Shown piece by piece: positions 8,292-16,001 of a stretch of DNA of 20,110 nucleotides. Origin of the DNA: Eubacteriaceae bacterium (GTDB lineage Bacteria > Bacillota > Clostridia > Eubacteriales > Alkalibacteraceae); NCBI GenBank assembly GCA_003446375.1, contig DMAW01000136.1, forward strand, positions 1-20,110. Reading direction: 5' to 3'. Made by a program: the position numbers and the translations under genes. How positions within the stretch are numbered: the first letter of the stretch is position 1; every line of letters begins with the position of its first letter. Below the pieces are notes generated by a model. That model had not been told where the DNA came from, did not search any database, and saw only the letters and a program-made list of their open reading frames with translations.

Positions 8292-10034
8292 ATGAGAAAG
8301 ACAAAAATAGTATGTACCCTTGGACCGGCAAGTGAATCTAAGGAGATGGTAACAAAACTCATCCAAGCGGGCATGAATGTTTCCAGACTTAACTTTTCCC
8401 ACGGAAGTTATCCAGAGCATAAAAACAAGATTGACTTGATCAAAGAAGTTAGAAAAGAGCTAAACAAACCTGTTGCAATATTACTGGATACCAAAGGACC
8501 CGAAATAAGAATCAAACAGTTTGCACAAGGTAAAATCAACTTGGAAAAAGGCGATGACTTTGTATTGACTACTGAAGATGTTCTCGGTGATCAGTCCAAG
8601 GTGGCAGTTACATATCCAAACTTGGCCAATGAAGTTGCAGCCGGAAATGTGATTCTGGCGGATGATGGACTTATCCAGTTCAATGTAGTAAAAGTAGAAG
8701 GCAGCGACATCCACTGTAAAGTGGAAAACGGAGGAGAGCTTGGAAACAACAAAAGCCTCAATTTCCCGGATATCAACATACAATTGCCGGCTATAACCCA
8801 AAAAGATATTGACGATATCATATTCGGGATTGGCGAAGACGTTGATATTGTAGCAGCATCTTTCGTAAGAAAAAGAGATGATGTATTGTCGATAAAGAAG
8901 GTGTTGGAAGATAATGGCGGGGATCATATTCAAATTATTTCTAAAATAGAAAACCGTGAAGGCGTCAATAATATCGATGAGATTTTAGCAGTTTCTGATG
9001 GAATAATGGTAGCTAGAGGAGACTTGGGAGTTGAAATATCTCCTGAAGAGGTTCCGTTGGTTCAAAAGGAAATAATCAAAAAATGCAACAAGGCCGGAAA
9101 GCCCGTTATCACCGCTACTCAAATGCTTGATTCCATGATAAGAAATCCAAGGCCTACAAGAGCGGAGGTTACTGATGTGGCCAATGCGATTTTCGATGGT
9201 ACGGACGCTATTATGCTTTCAGGTGAAACGGCAGCAGGGAAATACCCTCTAGAGGCTGTTTCGACCATGAACAGGATAGCTCTTAAGACTGAAGAGTCCG
9301 AAGAATACAAAAGGTTGATGACTCATAAATTTACTGGAGAAATATCAGTAACCAATGTTGTCAGCCATTCAACCTGTGCAACAGCTGAGCAATTGAAAGC
9401 CTCTGCTATAATCACTGTTACTTCCTCAGGACATACTGCAAGAATGGCATCAAAATTCAGACCGACTTCACCTATAATTGCCATCACCGATGATGAAAGA
9501 GTTCAAAGAAGGCTGGCTGTAGTGTGGGGGGTACATTGTGTCGTTACAGAGTTTTTTGAAGATACAGATGTATTGTTTGATGGAACACTCCAAATAGCGG
9601 TTCAAGAAGGATTGCTCGAACGTGGCGATTTAGTTGTCATAAGCGCCGGAGTGCCTCTTGGAGTCAAAGGAACTACAAATTTGATGAAAGTTCAGACCAT
9701 TGGAAGCGAGTTGCTTAGAGGCAGTGGCATCGGAAAGAAAGCAGTCACTGCAAATGCAAGGATACTTAAAGGTGAAAATGAATTATTCGAACCTGGAGAT
9801 ATAGTTGTTGCTGAAGGAATAGATGAAACGTTGATCCCTTACGTTAAGGAAGCTTCTGCAATAGTGACTGAAGAAGCAGGCTTTACATCACAGGGAGCAA
9901 TTGCTGCACTTCAATTCGATATCCCGATAATTTTGGGTGTCGAGGATGCTGTTACGCAGATAGAAGATGGAAGCCTGATAACAATAGATCCTCAGGGAGG
10001 GTATATCTATAAAGGCAAAGCAAGAGTGTTATAG
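8292..10034 (+). CDS. pyk: Pyruvate kinase with C-terminal PEP-utilising domain
   Basis: This 580-residue pyruvate kinase transfers phosphate from phosphoenolpyruvate to ADP. The barrel carries KIVCTLGPAS, the cation/substrate lysine region ISKIENREG, GIMVARGDLGVE and ATQMLDSM. The allosteric C domain follows (about 350-475). The last hundred residues are the extra PEP-utiliser (PPDK-like swivelling) domain found in Firmicutes pyruvate kinases of about 585 residues. In that domain the usual TSH motif reads TSQ: residue 534, codon CAG at 9891-9893, replaces the histidine. The start has GGAGG six to seven bases upstream. It is last in the dnaE-pfkA-pyk run and is followed at once by a strong terminator. 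Confidence 0.97.
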   Translation: MRKTKIVCTLGPASESKEMVTKLIQAGMNVSRLNFSHGSYPEHKNKIDLIKEVRKELNKPVAILLDTKGPEIRIKQFAQGKINLEKGDDFVLTTEDVLGDQSKVAVTYPNLANEVAAGNVILADDGLIQFNVVKVEGSDIHCKVENGGELGNNKSLNFPDINIQLPAITQKDIDDIIFGIGEDVDIVAASFVRKRDDVLSIKKVLEDNGGDHIQIISKIENREGVNNIDEILAVSDGIMVARGDLGVEISPEEVPLVQKEIIKKCNKAGKPVITATQMLDSMIRNPRPTRAEVTDVANAIFDGTDAIMLSGETAAGKYPLEAVSTMNRIALKTEESEEYKRLMTHKFTGEISVTNVVSHSTCATAEQLKASAIITVTSSGHTARMASKFRPTSPIIAITDDERVQRRLAVVWGVHCVVTEFFEDTDVLFDGTLQIAVQEGLLERGDLVVISAGVPLGVKGTTNLMKVQTIGSELLRGSGIGKKAVTANARILKGENELFEPGDIVVAEGIDETLIPYVKEASAIVTEEAGFTSQGAIAALQFDIPIILGVEDAVTQIEDGSLITIDPQGGYIYKGKARVL

Positions 10035-10047
10035 AGATAAAGAATAT

Positions 10048-10095
10048 AAAAAACAAGGTCCATCGAACTTTTATTTTCGATGGACCTTGTTTTTT
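10048..10095. terminator. Bidirectional intrinsic terminator
   Basis: A perfect 20-bp inverted repeat (10048-10067 and 10076-10095) with an 8-base loop has an A-tract on the left and a T-tract on the right. It works as an intrinsic terminator for pyk on the + strand and for the convergent lipoprotein gene on the - strand. The lipoprotein stop codon overlaps its right end. Confidence 0.95.
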
Positions 10096-11276
10096 TAAGA
10101 TGTGGAGTAGTCTATTGTGTAGACAGAATAGCTGATTTTACGTGCATCAGAATTATCTTCATTTAGAGTAAATACGGTAAAGTATACCGTGCTCTTATGC
10201 GGATGAAAAATTATCCTGTCTCCTGCTATATTCAAATTTGAGGCGAGTTGGATCTGGTTTTTCCCTTCAATATCCATAAACCATAAATTTTGGCTGTTGG
10301 AGGAGGGATCGCTCTTTTCACTGTAAATTATTCTTTCTCCCGTAGAGTTGAAAGCAAACAAACCGATGTAGCCTTCTTTGAGGATGGTACGAGTGTTATC
10401 GAGTATGTCTAGGCGTACGAGTTTTTGAGTATCTTTTTCACCGGATGTAGAGTACAGAAGGGTATTGCTTTTGGCGTATAAATCAAAAAAATATACATTT
10501 TGCTGTATCAATACCGGTTGTGGATTGTCCTTAGTAAGATAAACATAGTATAGGTCGAAAGACCTGCTTTCTTCGTTAAAAGCTGTGAAGAAAGCTATTT
10601 CGTGCTTTTCCAAAAAGTCAATCTTGACTATGGGCAGCTTTTTGCTCATCTTGTACGAATGGATCGTGCCGTCTGGATTAAAAAGAGTCCTTTGATGATC
10701 CACTAACTTTATTTCCCCATTTTGATTTCCGTATATCACTAAGTCTTCATCGATCATTGAAAAGCCTGGGGAGACGCTTTCTTTGGAATTTGAAATATTT
10801 TTTGTAGTATCGCCTTCTAAATCGCTCCACAGCAATTTGGCATCGTACTCTTCGCCGTTCTGGCTGAATTCCAAGTAATAATAGCCCTTGTTCTTATGAT
10901 CTAAGAGACCGTTTGCTTGATTCTTATTTGAATACAGCAAAGTGTTGGACTGGTCAGTTTCAAATGCATAGGTGCTCAAATTGTAGTATGATTCAGCTGT
11001 CTCGCTGCTTTCGCTAGTTGGAGTCCTGGTTTGCTTTCCTACCAAAAGGTAATCGCCGTCTCTGGATATGTCGTAAATTATTCCGTCGGTCAGGCGGCTG
11101 TTTATATTATCTATGGTCAAGGTATTTGCGTTATCGGAAGTGTTGCGCGCGTTATCTTCAGTCTGTTGTGAATTGCTGATTATGACAGGTTCGCCATTTC
11201 TAATGAAGAATGGAGAGCAGCCGCTTAACAACAATGCTATAAAAACCGTAATTAACAACGGAAGTGTTTTTTTCAT
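10095..11276 (-). CDS. Putative lipoprotein with TolB-like beta-propeller repeats
   Basis: The 393-residue product starts with a lipoprotein signal: a KK pair, a hydrophobic stretch and the lipobox LLSGC with the lipidated cysteine at residue 20. A low-complexity, Asn/Thr-rich linker follows. The rest has repeated blocks of a hydrophobic strand followed by short polar turns (for example DYLLVG, NTLLYS, GYYYLE, LLWSDLEG, RIIYSEKS, LWFMDIEG), resembling a WD40/TolB-type propeller. I infer the fold from pattern only. I chose the ATG at 11276 because AAAGGA precedes it and the signal peptide begins there; an in-frame ATG at 11324 would add 16 residues ahead of the signal. It is third after the response regulator and sensor kinase, so it may sense or modulate at the membrane for that pair, or be a target. 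No family name is assigned. Confidence 0.75.
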   Translation of the reverse strand: MKKTLPLLITVFIALLLSGCSPFFIRNGEPVIISNSQQTEDNARNTSDNANTLTIDNINSRLTDGIIYDISRDGDYLLVGKQTRTPTSESSETAESYYNLSTYAFETDQSNTLLYSNKNQANGLLDHKNKGYYYLEFSQNGEEYDAKLLWSDLEGDTTKNISNSKESVSPGFSMIDEDLVIYGNQNGEIKLVDHQRTLFNPDGTIHSYKMSKKLPIVKIDFLEKHEIAFFTAFNEESRSFDLYYVYLTKDNPQPVLIQQNVYFFDLYAKSNTLLYSTSGEKDTQKLVRLDILDNTRTILKEGYIGLFAFNSTGERIIYSEKSDPSSNSQNLWFMDIEGKNQIQLASNLNIAGDRIIFHPHKSTVYFTVFTLNEDNSDARKISYSVYTIDYSTS

Positions 11277-11341
11277 GTGAAGCGTCCTTTCTCGGGTGAT
11301 TTCCTGCTTACTCATTGTATGCATTAGATATGTACAAAATA

Positions 11342-11368
11342 ACTATAAAGGTGTAAAAAAGATGTAAA
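11342..11368 (-). promoter_or_regulatory. WalR/PhoP-like direct repeat and possible promoter
   Basis: On the + strand TGTAAA occurs twice (11352-11357 and 11363-11368) with exactly five bases between. This fits the WalR box form TGTWAH-N5-TGTWAH. On the - strand it reads TTTACA-N5-TTTACA, close to PhoP-type boxes. The right-hand copy could serve as a -35 box with TATAGT at 11342-11347, but the 15-bp spacer is short, which would suit an activator-dependent promoter for the lipoprotein gene. Binding is inferred, not shown. Confidence 0.5.
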
Positions 11369-11370
11369 AC

Positions 11371-13137
11371 CTAATGAGGAAACCGAATTAGAATCATAGT
11401 TCCTTCGCCTGGCTGGCTCTCAACGCTGATGCTTCCAAGGTGTCTTTCCACTATATCTTTTACTATGGCCAATCCTAAGCCGCTTCCTCCTTGCTTCCTT
11501 GAACGGTCTTCATCGACTCTATAGAAAGGATCAAAGATCTTATCCTTTATTTCGGGAGAAATGCCAGGGCCAAAATCCCTAACAGAAATTTCCACGCAGT
11601 TAGCATCAGAAGTGGCTAATACTTTGATAATGTCCCCGCTGTTTGAATACTTTATAGCATTGTCCAATATGTTTATCATTACTTGCTTTAATCTATCCTT
11701 GTCTCCTCTTACAAAAGGAAGCTCGGTGTTGTTGTAAAAAATATCGATATTGAATTTTCCGGATTTGATTTTCATCTGCCCAATGACGTCTTTAAGCAGA
11801 TCGTTTAAGTCGACATCTGCAAAGATCATTTTAAAGTGAGTGTTCTCGAATGTGGAAAGATCCAAAAGGTCGCTTACCAGCCTTAATAGTCGCTTGCCTT
11901 CATCGTTTATAGTCTGGAGGCTCTTTTGAAGAAGTTCTGGGTTTTCAGTTGCCCTTCTTTGAAGCAGGTCGCTGTAACCGATAATCGTGGTTAAAGGTGT
12001 TCTAAGCTCATGAGATACGCTGCTGATAAACAACCTTTGTTGATTTTCCAGCTCAATTATTTTAGTGATGTCTCTTATTACAAGGAGTATGCCTATAACG
12101 TTTTCGGGACCTTTTATAAGATTTGAATAAACATGGAGATTCTTGTTGTTGTATTTGACTTCTTTTGACAGATCCTTATGTTCACGAGCTACATAATCGA
12201 TTATCTCCGCAAATTCAGCTCGGTCAAATAACATGTCCAAGCTGGCATTTTTAGAATGTAGATTTAATATTTCTCTTGCAGTATCGTTTATGATAAAAGC
12301 GCGGTTATCCAAATCAAGAGCTATTACGCCATCTTCTATAGAGCTGATTATAGAAGAAAGCTTTTGTTTTTCATTTTCTATTTGAGTTATCTTGTCTTTT
12401 ATGTGAAGGCTCATTTTATTGAAATTAGTTGTGAGGTTGCCTATTTCGTCATCAGCTTCGTAATGTAAAAGCTCATCAAAATTTCCGGCCGAAAGACGCT
12501 TGGCTGAATTTACCAGCTCTCTTATAGGGCGGAATATTGAATTTGACAGCACGTTGCTTATTATCAACACTACGATAAAACCGACAAATGAGGCACCCAT
12601 AAACAGCAAGATAATCTGCTGGACTATATCGTCTATAAAAGACATGGATTGAATAAAACTCACAGCCCCTATTTTTTCATCATCTATGAAAAGGGGCATT
12701 GCATAATATATGCTGCTGACTCCATCGACCCGCTTGTAAACAGACACAGATTTGCCTGAATCTAAACCCAAAGCTATCTCGACTTCTTCCAAGTAGTCGA
12801 TGTCTTCTTTAGAGTCGACATTTGCAGAATCGGCCAATAGGCTGCCTTCAGTATTAAATAGAAGGACTCTGACGTTGTTGATTCGAGACAAATCTTCAGA
12901 AAGAGAGAGCGCGTTGCTTAAATATGCGGCTTCATTGCCGCCAGGGCTTTCCAAAGCTTTTATTTCCTGAGAAATATAAAACTGAGATTCTTCTCCCATA
13001 GAGACCAGCTGGTTCTGTGTTGAATTGAATGAGTAGTACATGAGCCCCTGTATGACAAAAATAGCCAAAAAGATCATCGTAAGGAATACGACGACCATAT
13101 TGGCTAATATAAATTTTGTGCGAAAAGTAAGCTTCAT
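11371..13137 (-). CDS. Membrane sensor histidine kinase, WalK/PhoR type
   Basis: This 588-residue kinase has a first membrane helix at about 9-33, an extracytoplasmic sensor region of about 140 residues, a second helix at about 174-197, a HAMP linker (about 198-250) and a PAS domain (about 258-355). HisKA follows with the phosphoacceptor histidine 376 in SHELRTPL. The ATPase domain has the N box around N493, the G1 box DFGPG at 521-525 and the G2 box GSGLGLA at 551-557. All catalytic motifs are intact. The layout is that of WalK/VicK and PhoR. Its ATG overlaps the stop of the response-regulator gene (TAATG), with GAGGAAA upstream, so the two are coupled. The ligand is unknown. I do not decide between WalK and PhoR because the marker neighbours of each (walHI/walJ, or pst/pho genes) are absent. 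Confidence 0.93.
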   Translation of the reverse strand: MKLTFRTKFILANMVVVFLTMIFLAIFVIQGLMYYSFNSTQNQLVSMGEESQFYISQEIKALESPGGNEAAYLSNALSLSEDLSRINNVRVLLFNTEGSLLADSANVDSKEDIDYLEEVEIALGLDSGKSVSVYKRVDGVSSIYYAMPLFIDDEKIGAVSFIQSMSFIDDIVQQIILLFMGASFVGFIVVLIISNVLSNSIFRPIRELVNSAKRLSAGNFDELLHYEADDEIGNLTTNFNKMSLHIKDKITQIENEKQKLSSIISSIEDGVIALDLDNRAFIINDTAREILNLHSKNASLDMLFDRAEFAEIIDYVAREHKDLSKEVKYNNKNLHVYSNLIKGPENVIGILLVIRDITKIIELENQQRLFISSVSHELRTPLTTIIGYSDLLQRRATENPELLQKSLQTINDEGKRLLRLVSDLLDLSTFENTHFKMIFADVDLNDLLKDVIGQMKIKSGKFNIDIFYNNTELPFVRGDKDRLKQVMINILDNAIKYSNSGDIIKVLATSDANCVEISVRDFGPGISPEIKDKIFDPFYRVDEDRSRKQGGSGLGLAIVKDIVERHLGSISVESQPGEGTMILIRFPH

Positions 13138-13820
13138 TAAAATTTCCTCATTTTATAACCGACTCCAAAGACTGTTTGAATGTAATCATGGCTGGAGTTT
13201 TCGGCGATTTTTTTTCTGATTCTTTGTATGTGCATATCCACTGTCCGAGTGTCTCCGAAATAGTCATATCCCCACACCTTTTCGAGAAGAGATTCTCTTG
13301 AAAAAACTTGTTCGGGACTTGATATCAACAACATTAGAAGTTCGTACTCTTTTGGGGTCAAGTGGATTTCAAGATCATTGATGAGAACCTTTCTTTCGTT
13401 CAAGATCAAGGTTATTTCGTTATTTGTAAGAACATCTTGTGTTGGAGCCGCAGTGGCGCTGGATCTTCTTAAAAGAGCTTTTATGCGCGCCAAAAGTTCG
13501 CGGTTGTCAAAGGGCTTGGTCAAGTAATCATCTGCGCCCAGCTCTAACCCTAAAACACGATCTATCACATCTGTTTTGGCAGTAAGAAGTATGATGGGGA
13601 TGCTTTTTTCGATATTTATCTTTTTGCAGACATCAAAACCGCTTATTTTTGGTAGCATAACATCTAAAACAATCAAATCCGGATTGAAGCTATTTACTTT
13701 ATCCAAGGCTTCTTGGCCATCGTAAGCGCTTTCCACTACGTATCCTTCGAACTCAAGATCGAGCTTAATCAAATCGTTTATTGATTTTTCATCATCTACC
13801 ACAAGTATTCTTTCGTTCAA
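13137..13820 (-). CDS. OmpR/PhoB-family response regulator
   Basis: The 227-residue regulator has a receiver domain (acidic pair D9/D10, phosphoacceptor D53 in VLDVMLP, T80 and K102) and a C-terminal winged-helix domain from about 128. That domain contains LTPKEYELL, REXLLEXVWGYDY-type residues and the recognition region DTRTVDMHIQRIRKKI. It resembles WalR, PhoP and their relatives. The only start that keeps the receiver intact is a TTG at 13820, supported by AAGGCGGTG just upstream; no in-frame ATG is available before it. A TATAAT-like -10 lies on the minus strand within about 13850-13860, without a clear -35. It partners the kinase encoded downstream. Confidence 0.94.
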   Translation of the reverse strand: MNERILVVDDEKSINDLIKLDLEFEGYVVESAYDGQEALDKVNSFNPDLIVLDVMLPKISGFDVCKKINIEKSIPIILLTAKTDVIDRVLGLELGADDYLTKPFDNRELLARIKALLRRSSATAAPTQDVLTNNEITLILNERKVLINDLEIHLTPKEYELLMLLISSPEQVFSRESLLEKVWGYDYFGDTRTVDMHIQRIRKKIAENSSHDYIQTVFGVGYKMRKF

Positions 13821-13927
13821 AATAACACCGCCTTATATCGTTAGTTAACTATATTATATATTATTTGCAGTAAAAATCGAGAAAAAACGAATTAAAATGA
13901 AAAAACAAAAAAAAATCAGAAATTGTA

Positions 13928-13956
13928 TTGCATTATGAGAAAACCTTTGTTATTAT
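13928..13956 (+). promoter_or_regulatory. Promoter for the riboswitch transcript
   Basis: TTGCAT at 13928-13933 and TATTAT at 13951-13956 are 17 bp apart. The -10 matches five of six bases and the -35 only the first three. A start near 13963 would place the riboswitch aptamer at the very 5' end of the RNA. It points away from the divergent two-component operon. Confidence 0.5.
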
Positions 13957-13971
13957 TAAGTAGAAATAAGA

Positions 13972-14070
13972 GTGACTTGTCACCGAAATGGCAAACTTAT
14001 CGAAAGGTAGGGACGCAAAGCTAGTAAGGGCCTAAACGAAATAGTCGCAAGGCAGCCAGCTGTCGAAAGG
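13972..14070 (+). ncRNA. Cyclic-di-GMP-I (GEMM-I) riboswitch aptamer
   Basis: The conserved GEMM-I blocks are present in order. These are TCACCGAAATGGCAAAC, then P2 (CTTATC and GGTAGG around a GAAA tetraloop), then GGACGCAAAGC at 14011-14021, the tetraloop-receptor strand GGGCCTAAACG, and the closing GGCAGCCAGCTGTCG at 14051-14065. This matches the family consensus including the GNRA loop that docks into P3. The RNA senses the second messenger c-di-GMP and normally controls the gene just downstream. Here two terminators follow and there is no adjacent reading frame. The outer P1 pairing is not clear to me, so the 5' limit is approximate. Confidence 0.92.
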
Positions 14071-14113
14071 GAAGTTTTTTATTTGCCAAAATAAATAATC
14101 CAAACTAACAATA

Positions 14114-14140
14114 GGGATGCGTAATGCATCCCCCTTTTTT
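14114..14140 (+). terminator. Riboswitch-associated intrinsic terminator
   Basis: GGGATGC (14114-14120) pairs with GCATCCC (14126-14132) around a GTAAT loop, then two C and TTTTTT. It lies about 45 bases after the aptamer, the usual place for an expression-platform terminator. A segment between them, TTTGCCA at 14082-14088, can pair with the aptamer's conserved TGGCAAA at 13989-13995 and could provide the switch. Confidence 0.82.
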
Positions 14141-14162
14141 GCGCGAAAAGCTGAGAAACAGC

Positions 14163-14222
14163 AAAAAAACAGATGTATCGAGCATAAAGCTTGCTTTAAA
14201 AGCTCGATGCATCTGTTTTTTT
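14163..14222. terminator. Second, bidirectional intrinsic terminator
   Basis: A 21-base A-rich left arm (14163-14183) pairs with 14202-14222 with one T-G wobble, and the inner AAAGC/GCTTT forms a further stem. A-tract and T-tract flank it, so it works in both directions. It starts only 22 bases after the riboswitch terminator, with no gene between. Confidence 0.85.
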
Positions 14223-14225
14223 ATT

Positions 14226-14313
14226 GGGCGAAGCCCGCGATCTCGGACAGCGAAGCTTTCCGAGATGCTGTAGCAGGTGCCTTTGGCACCGTCTAAGCCG
14301 CTGAAGCGGCTGT
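14226..14313. repeat. Cluster of small hairpins
   Basis: Four consecutive inverted repeats with very short loops occupy this stretch. They are GGGC-GAA-GCCC (14226-14236), ATCTCGG with CCGAGAT enclosing AGC-GAA-GCT, GGTGCC-TTT-GGCACC (14276-14290), and AGCCGCT-GA-AGCGGCT. The last two recur together at 16400-16438. No reading frame is credible here. It looks like a mosaic of palindromic intergenic elements. Confidence 0.7.
14275..14313 (+). repeat. Dispersed repeat R1, copy A
   Basis: A 39-bp sequence with two back-to-back hairpins is identical to 16400-16438, in the same orientation. It leads directly into the 171-bp tandem array. Confidence 0.9.
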
Positions 14314-14839
14314 GGGGCAATTGGGAAGCAGTGGTTGGAAAATCGTAAAAGCTTTTGATTTTTTCAATCGTTTAACTATTGCTTGACCATTGTTCCACTA
14401 TAGTTTAACGATAACTCAACAAGTGAGCTTTAGCGAACCTTAAACCATCGTTCCGCCATGGTTTAACGATGTGCCAGCGGCTGTGGGGCAATTGGGAAGC
14501 AGTGGTTGAACAATCGTAAAAGCTTTTGATTTTTCCAATCGTTTAACTACTGTTTAACCATCGTTCCACTATAGTTTAACGATAACTCAACAAGTGAGCT
14601 TTAGCGAACCTTAAACCATCGTTCCGTCATGGTTTAACGATGCGCCAGCGACTGTGGGGCAATTGGGAAGCAGTGGTTGAACAATCGTAAAAGATTTTGA
14701 TTTTCCAATCGTTTAACTATTGCTTGACCATTGTTCCACTATAGTTTAACGATAACTCAACAAGTGAGCTTTAGCGAACCTTAAACCATCGTTCCGCCAT
14801 GGTTTAACGATGTGCCAGCGGCTGTGGGGCAGTCGGGAA
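14308..14839 (+). repeat. Tandem array, three copies of a 171-bp unit
   Basis: Full copies run 14308-14478, 14479-14649 and 14650-14819 (the last is one base shorter), and a 20-bp partial fourth copy follows. They differ at only a few positions. Each unit carries GTTTAAC-like heptamers at exact 11-bp steps. In copy 2 they start at 14541, 14552, 14563 and 14574, and a second set starts at 14610, 14621 and 14632. Inverted pairs ATCGTT/AACGAT and AAACCAT/ATGGTTT are superimposed. No coding potential is seen. The array could be a protein-binding array or a non-coding satellite. Confidence 0.93.
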
Positions 14840-15270
14840 ATGAGACTCCGTCTCGGTAAAAAGTTGCAAGGTATAAGTAGCAAGTTATAAGCTTGTATGG
14901 ATTACTTTAGGGTCAAAGATAAATACCCTCAACCATAAAAGTCGCAAAGTGCCTGATGTTTTTACTTACATCTTATATCTTAGAATTTAAAACTTGAGCC
15001 TCTTGCTTCGCCTTCTACCTTCTACTTTCCACTTTTCCCGCGACCAAAAGGGGCATCCCATGTGAACGCAGCATTGTCCCATGATGATTAAATGCCAACC
15101 TATCAACATTACTTTTTTTAGAAAAAACTAAACAATAAATTTATAAAGATAAATATTGCATTGAAATTAAGACATATAAATGGTATGTTATATACATTGA
15201 GGAACATCCAGTTAGTATATAAATTGAAAAAAATTATATGTATAATAAAAAGATGAGGAGATATGTAGAA
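14840..15270. other. Non-coding stretch before the secreted-protein gene
   Basis: I see no gene here. It holds a small hairpin GAGAC-TCC-GTCTC near 14845, imperfect short repeats (GCAAGGTATAA and GCAAGTTATAA), dispersed repeat R2 (14961-15073) and an AT-rich lead-in. A weak extended -10 candidate, TGTTATATA (15186-15194), with a poor -35 could serve the gene that starts at 15271. Confidence 0.6.
14961..15073 (+). repeat. Dispersed repeat R2, copy A
   Basis: About 110 bp match 16646-16740 in direct orientation, with small indels and a 32-bp identical core starting TTAAAACTTGAGCC. It is made of low-complexity pyrimidine-rich words (CTTCTAC, TTTCCAC) and ends in CGCGACCAAA. Confidence 0.85.
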
Positions 15271-15849
15271 ATGAATAAAAAACGAATTATAAGTTTGGTG
15301 TTATTGCTTAGTATTGCGATATTGCCGATGACAAACGTATTGGCTCAAGAGTATGAAGTTGGCGAAAAAATTGAATTTGGAAAATATACAGGTGTTGTTA
15401 TTGCTGAAAAAGATGTTCCGGAAGGAATAAAACCACTGAAAATTTTAGATATGAAAGAAATAGAATATTTATTGGCAAAAACTGAGATTGAACTTGCTTC
15501 AACTGAAGAGAGTATTTTTGTAGACTCAGATATATCGACTAGGGCAACAGGCAGTCAGACCAAAAGAATGTCTTTAATATCTGGACTATACGTAAAAGCA
15601 TATTATACATATGCAGTAAACCCCACAAGATTTGGATCTTGTACAAATGTTGTGTCATATATAAGTGGACGACCTTTTGCGGATTGGACTCAAACGTCTT
15701 ATAATGGAATCGTGATTGATAGCGGGCGGACTTTAGCTGTTAATTTTAGTGGATTTCAGGATTTATACCTTTTGACGCCTTTGGGTTTAGTGAAAATAAA
15801 TACTACTCATGCTGACTTGTATACTGAGTTTTATTACACTGGAATATGA
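15271..15849 (+). CDS. Secreted protein of unknown function
   Basis: The 192-residue product has a clear Sec signal peptide: MNKKR, a hydrophobic core to about residue 20, and a likely signal peptidase I site after VLA at residue 25. The mature part has an acidic first half (to about residue 85) containing EIEFGKYTGVVIAE. A second half is rich in Tyr, Thr and Ser with alternating hydrophobic residues, suggesting a beta-sheet domain. There is one cysteine (in RFGSCTNVV). No metal, catalytic or anchoring motif is visible, and I do not recognise the family. GAGGAGA at 15253-15259 favours the ATG at 15271; an in-frame ATG at 15238 lacks a ribosome site. Base composition is more AT-rich than the housekeeping genes. 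It and the next gene lie between two sets of dispersed repeats, so acquisition is possible. Confidence 0.75.
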   Translation: MNKKRIISLVLLLSIAILPMTNVLAQEYEVGEKIEFGKYTGVVIAEKDVPEGIKPLKILDMKEIEYLLAKTEIELASTEESIFVDSDISTRATGSQTKRMSLISGLYVKAYYTYAVNPTRFGSCTNVVSYISGRPFADWTQTSYNGIVIDSGRTLAVNFSGFQDLYLLTPLGLVKINTTHADLYTEFYYTGI

Positions 15850-15912
15850 ACATATTGAAAGCAAATCCTAATATTATTATATATAAAGTGCATACTATTT
15901 ATTTGATGACTG

Positions 15913-15931
15913 CAGATGCTTTAGGCATCTG
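15913..15931 (+). other. Hairpin downstream of the secreted-protein gene
   Basis: CAGATGC and GCATCTG enclose a five-base loop. No T-run follows directly, so it is at best a weak terminator or an RNA-stabilising element between the two small genes. Confidence 0.4.
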
Positions 15932-16001
15932 TGATTCAACTTTTCACTTGAATTAATTTCAATTAAGCTATTGGCGCATTTGTTATATAGGGGGTAAAAG
16001 A

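Noticed and set aside
14105..14320. 71-codon minus-strand frame over the riboswitch terminators
   Set aside because: It reads through two intrinsic terminators and the hairpin cluster, and has no ribosome-binding site or recognisable sequence.
14308..14839. CRISPR array
   Set aside because: The repeats are contiguous 171-bp units with no unique spacers, and the internal heptamers are spaced by only 4 bp.
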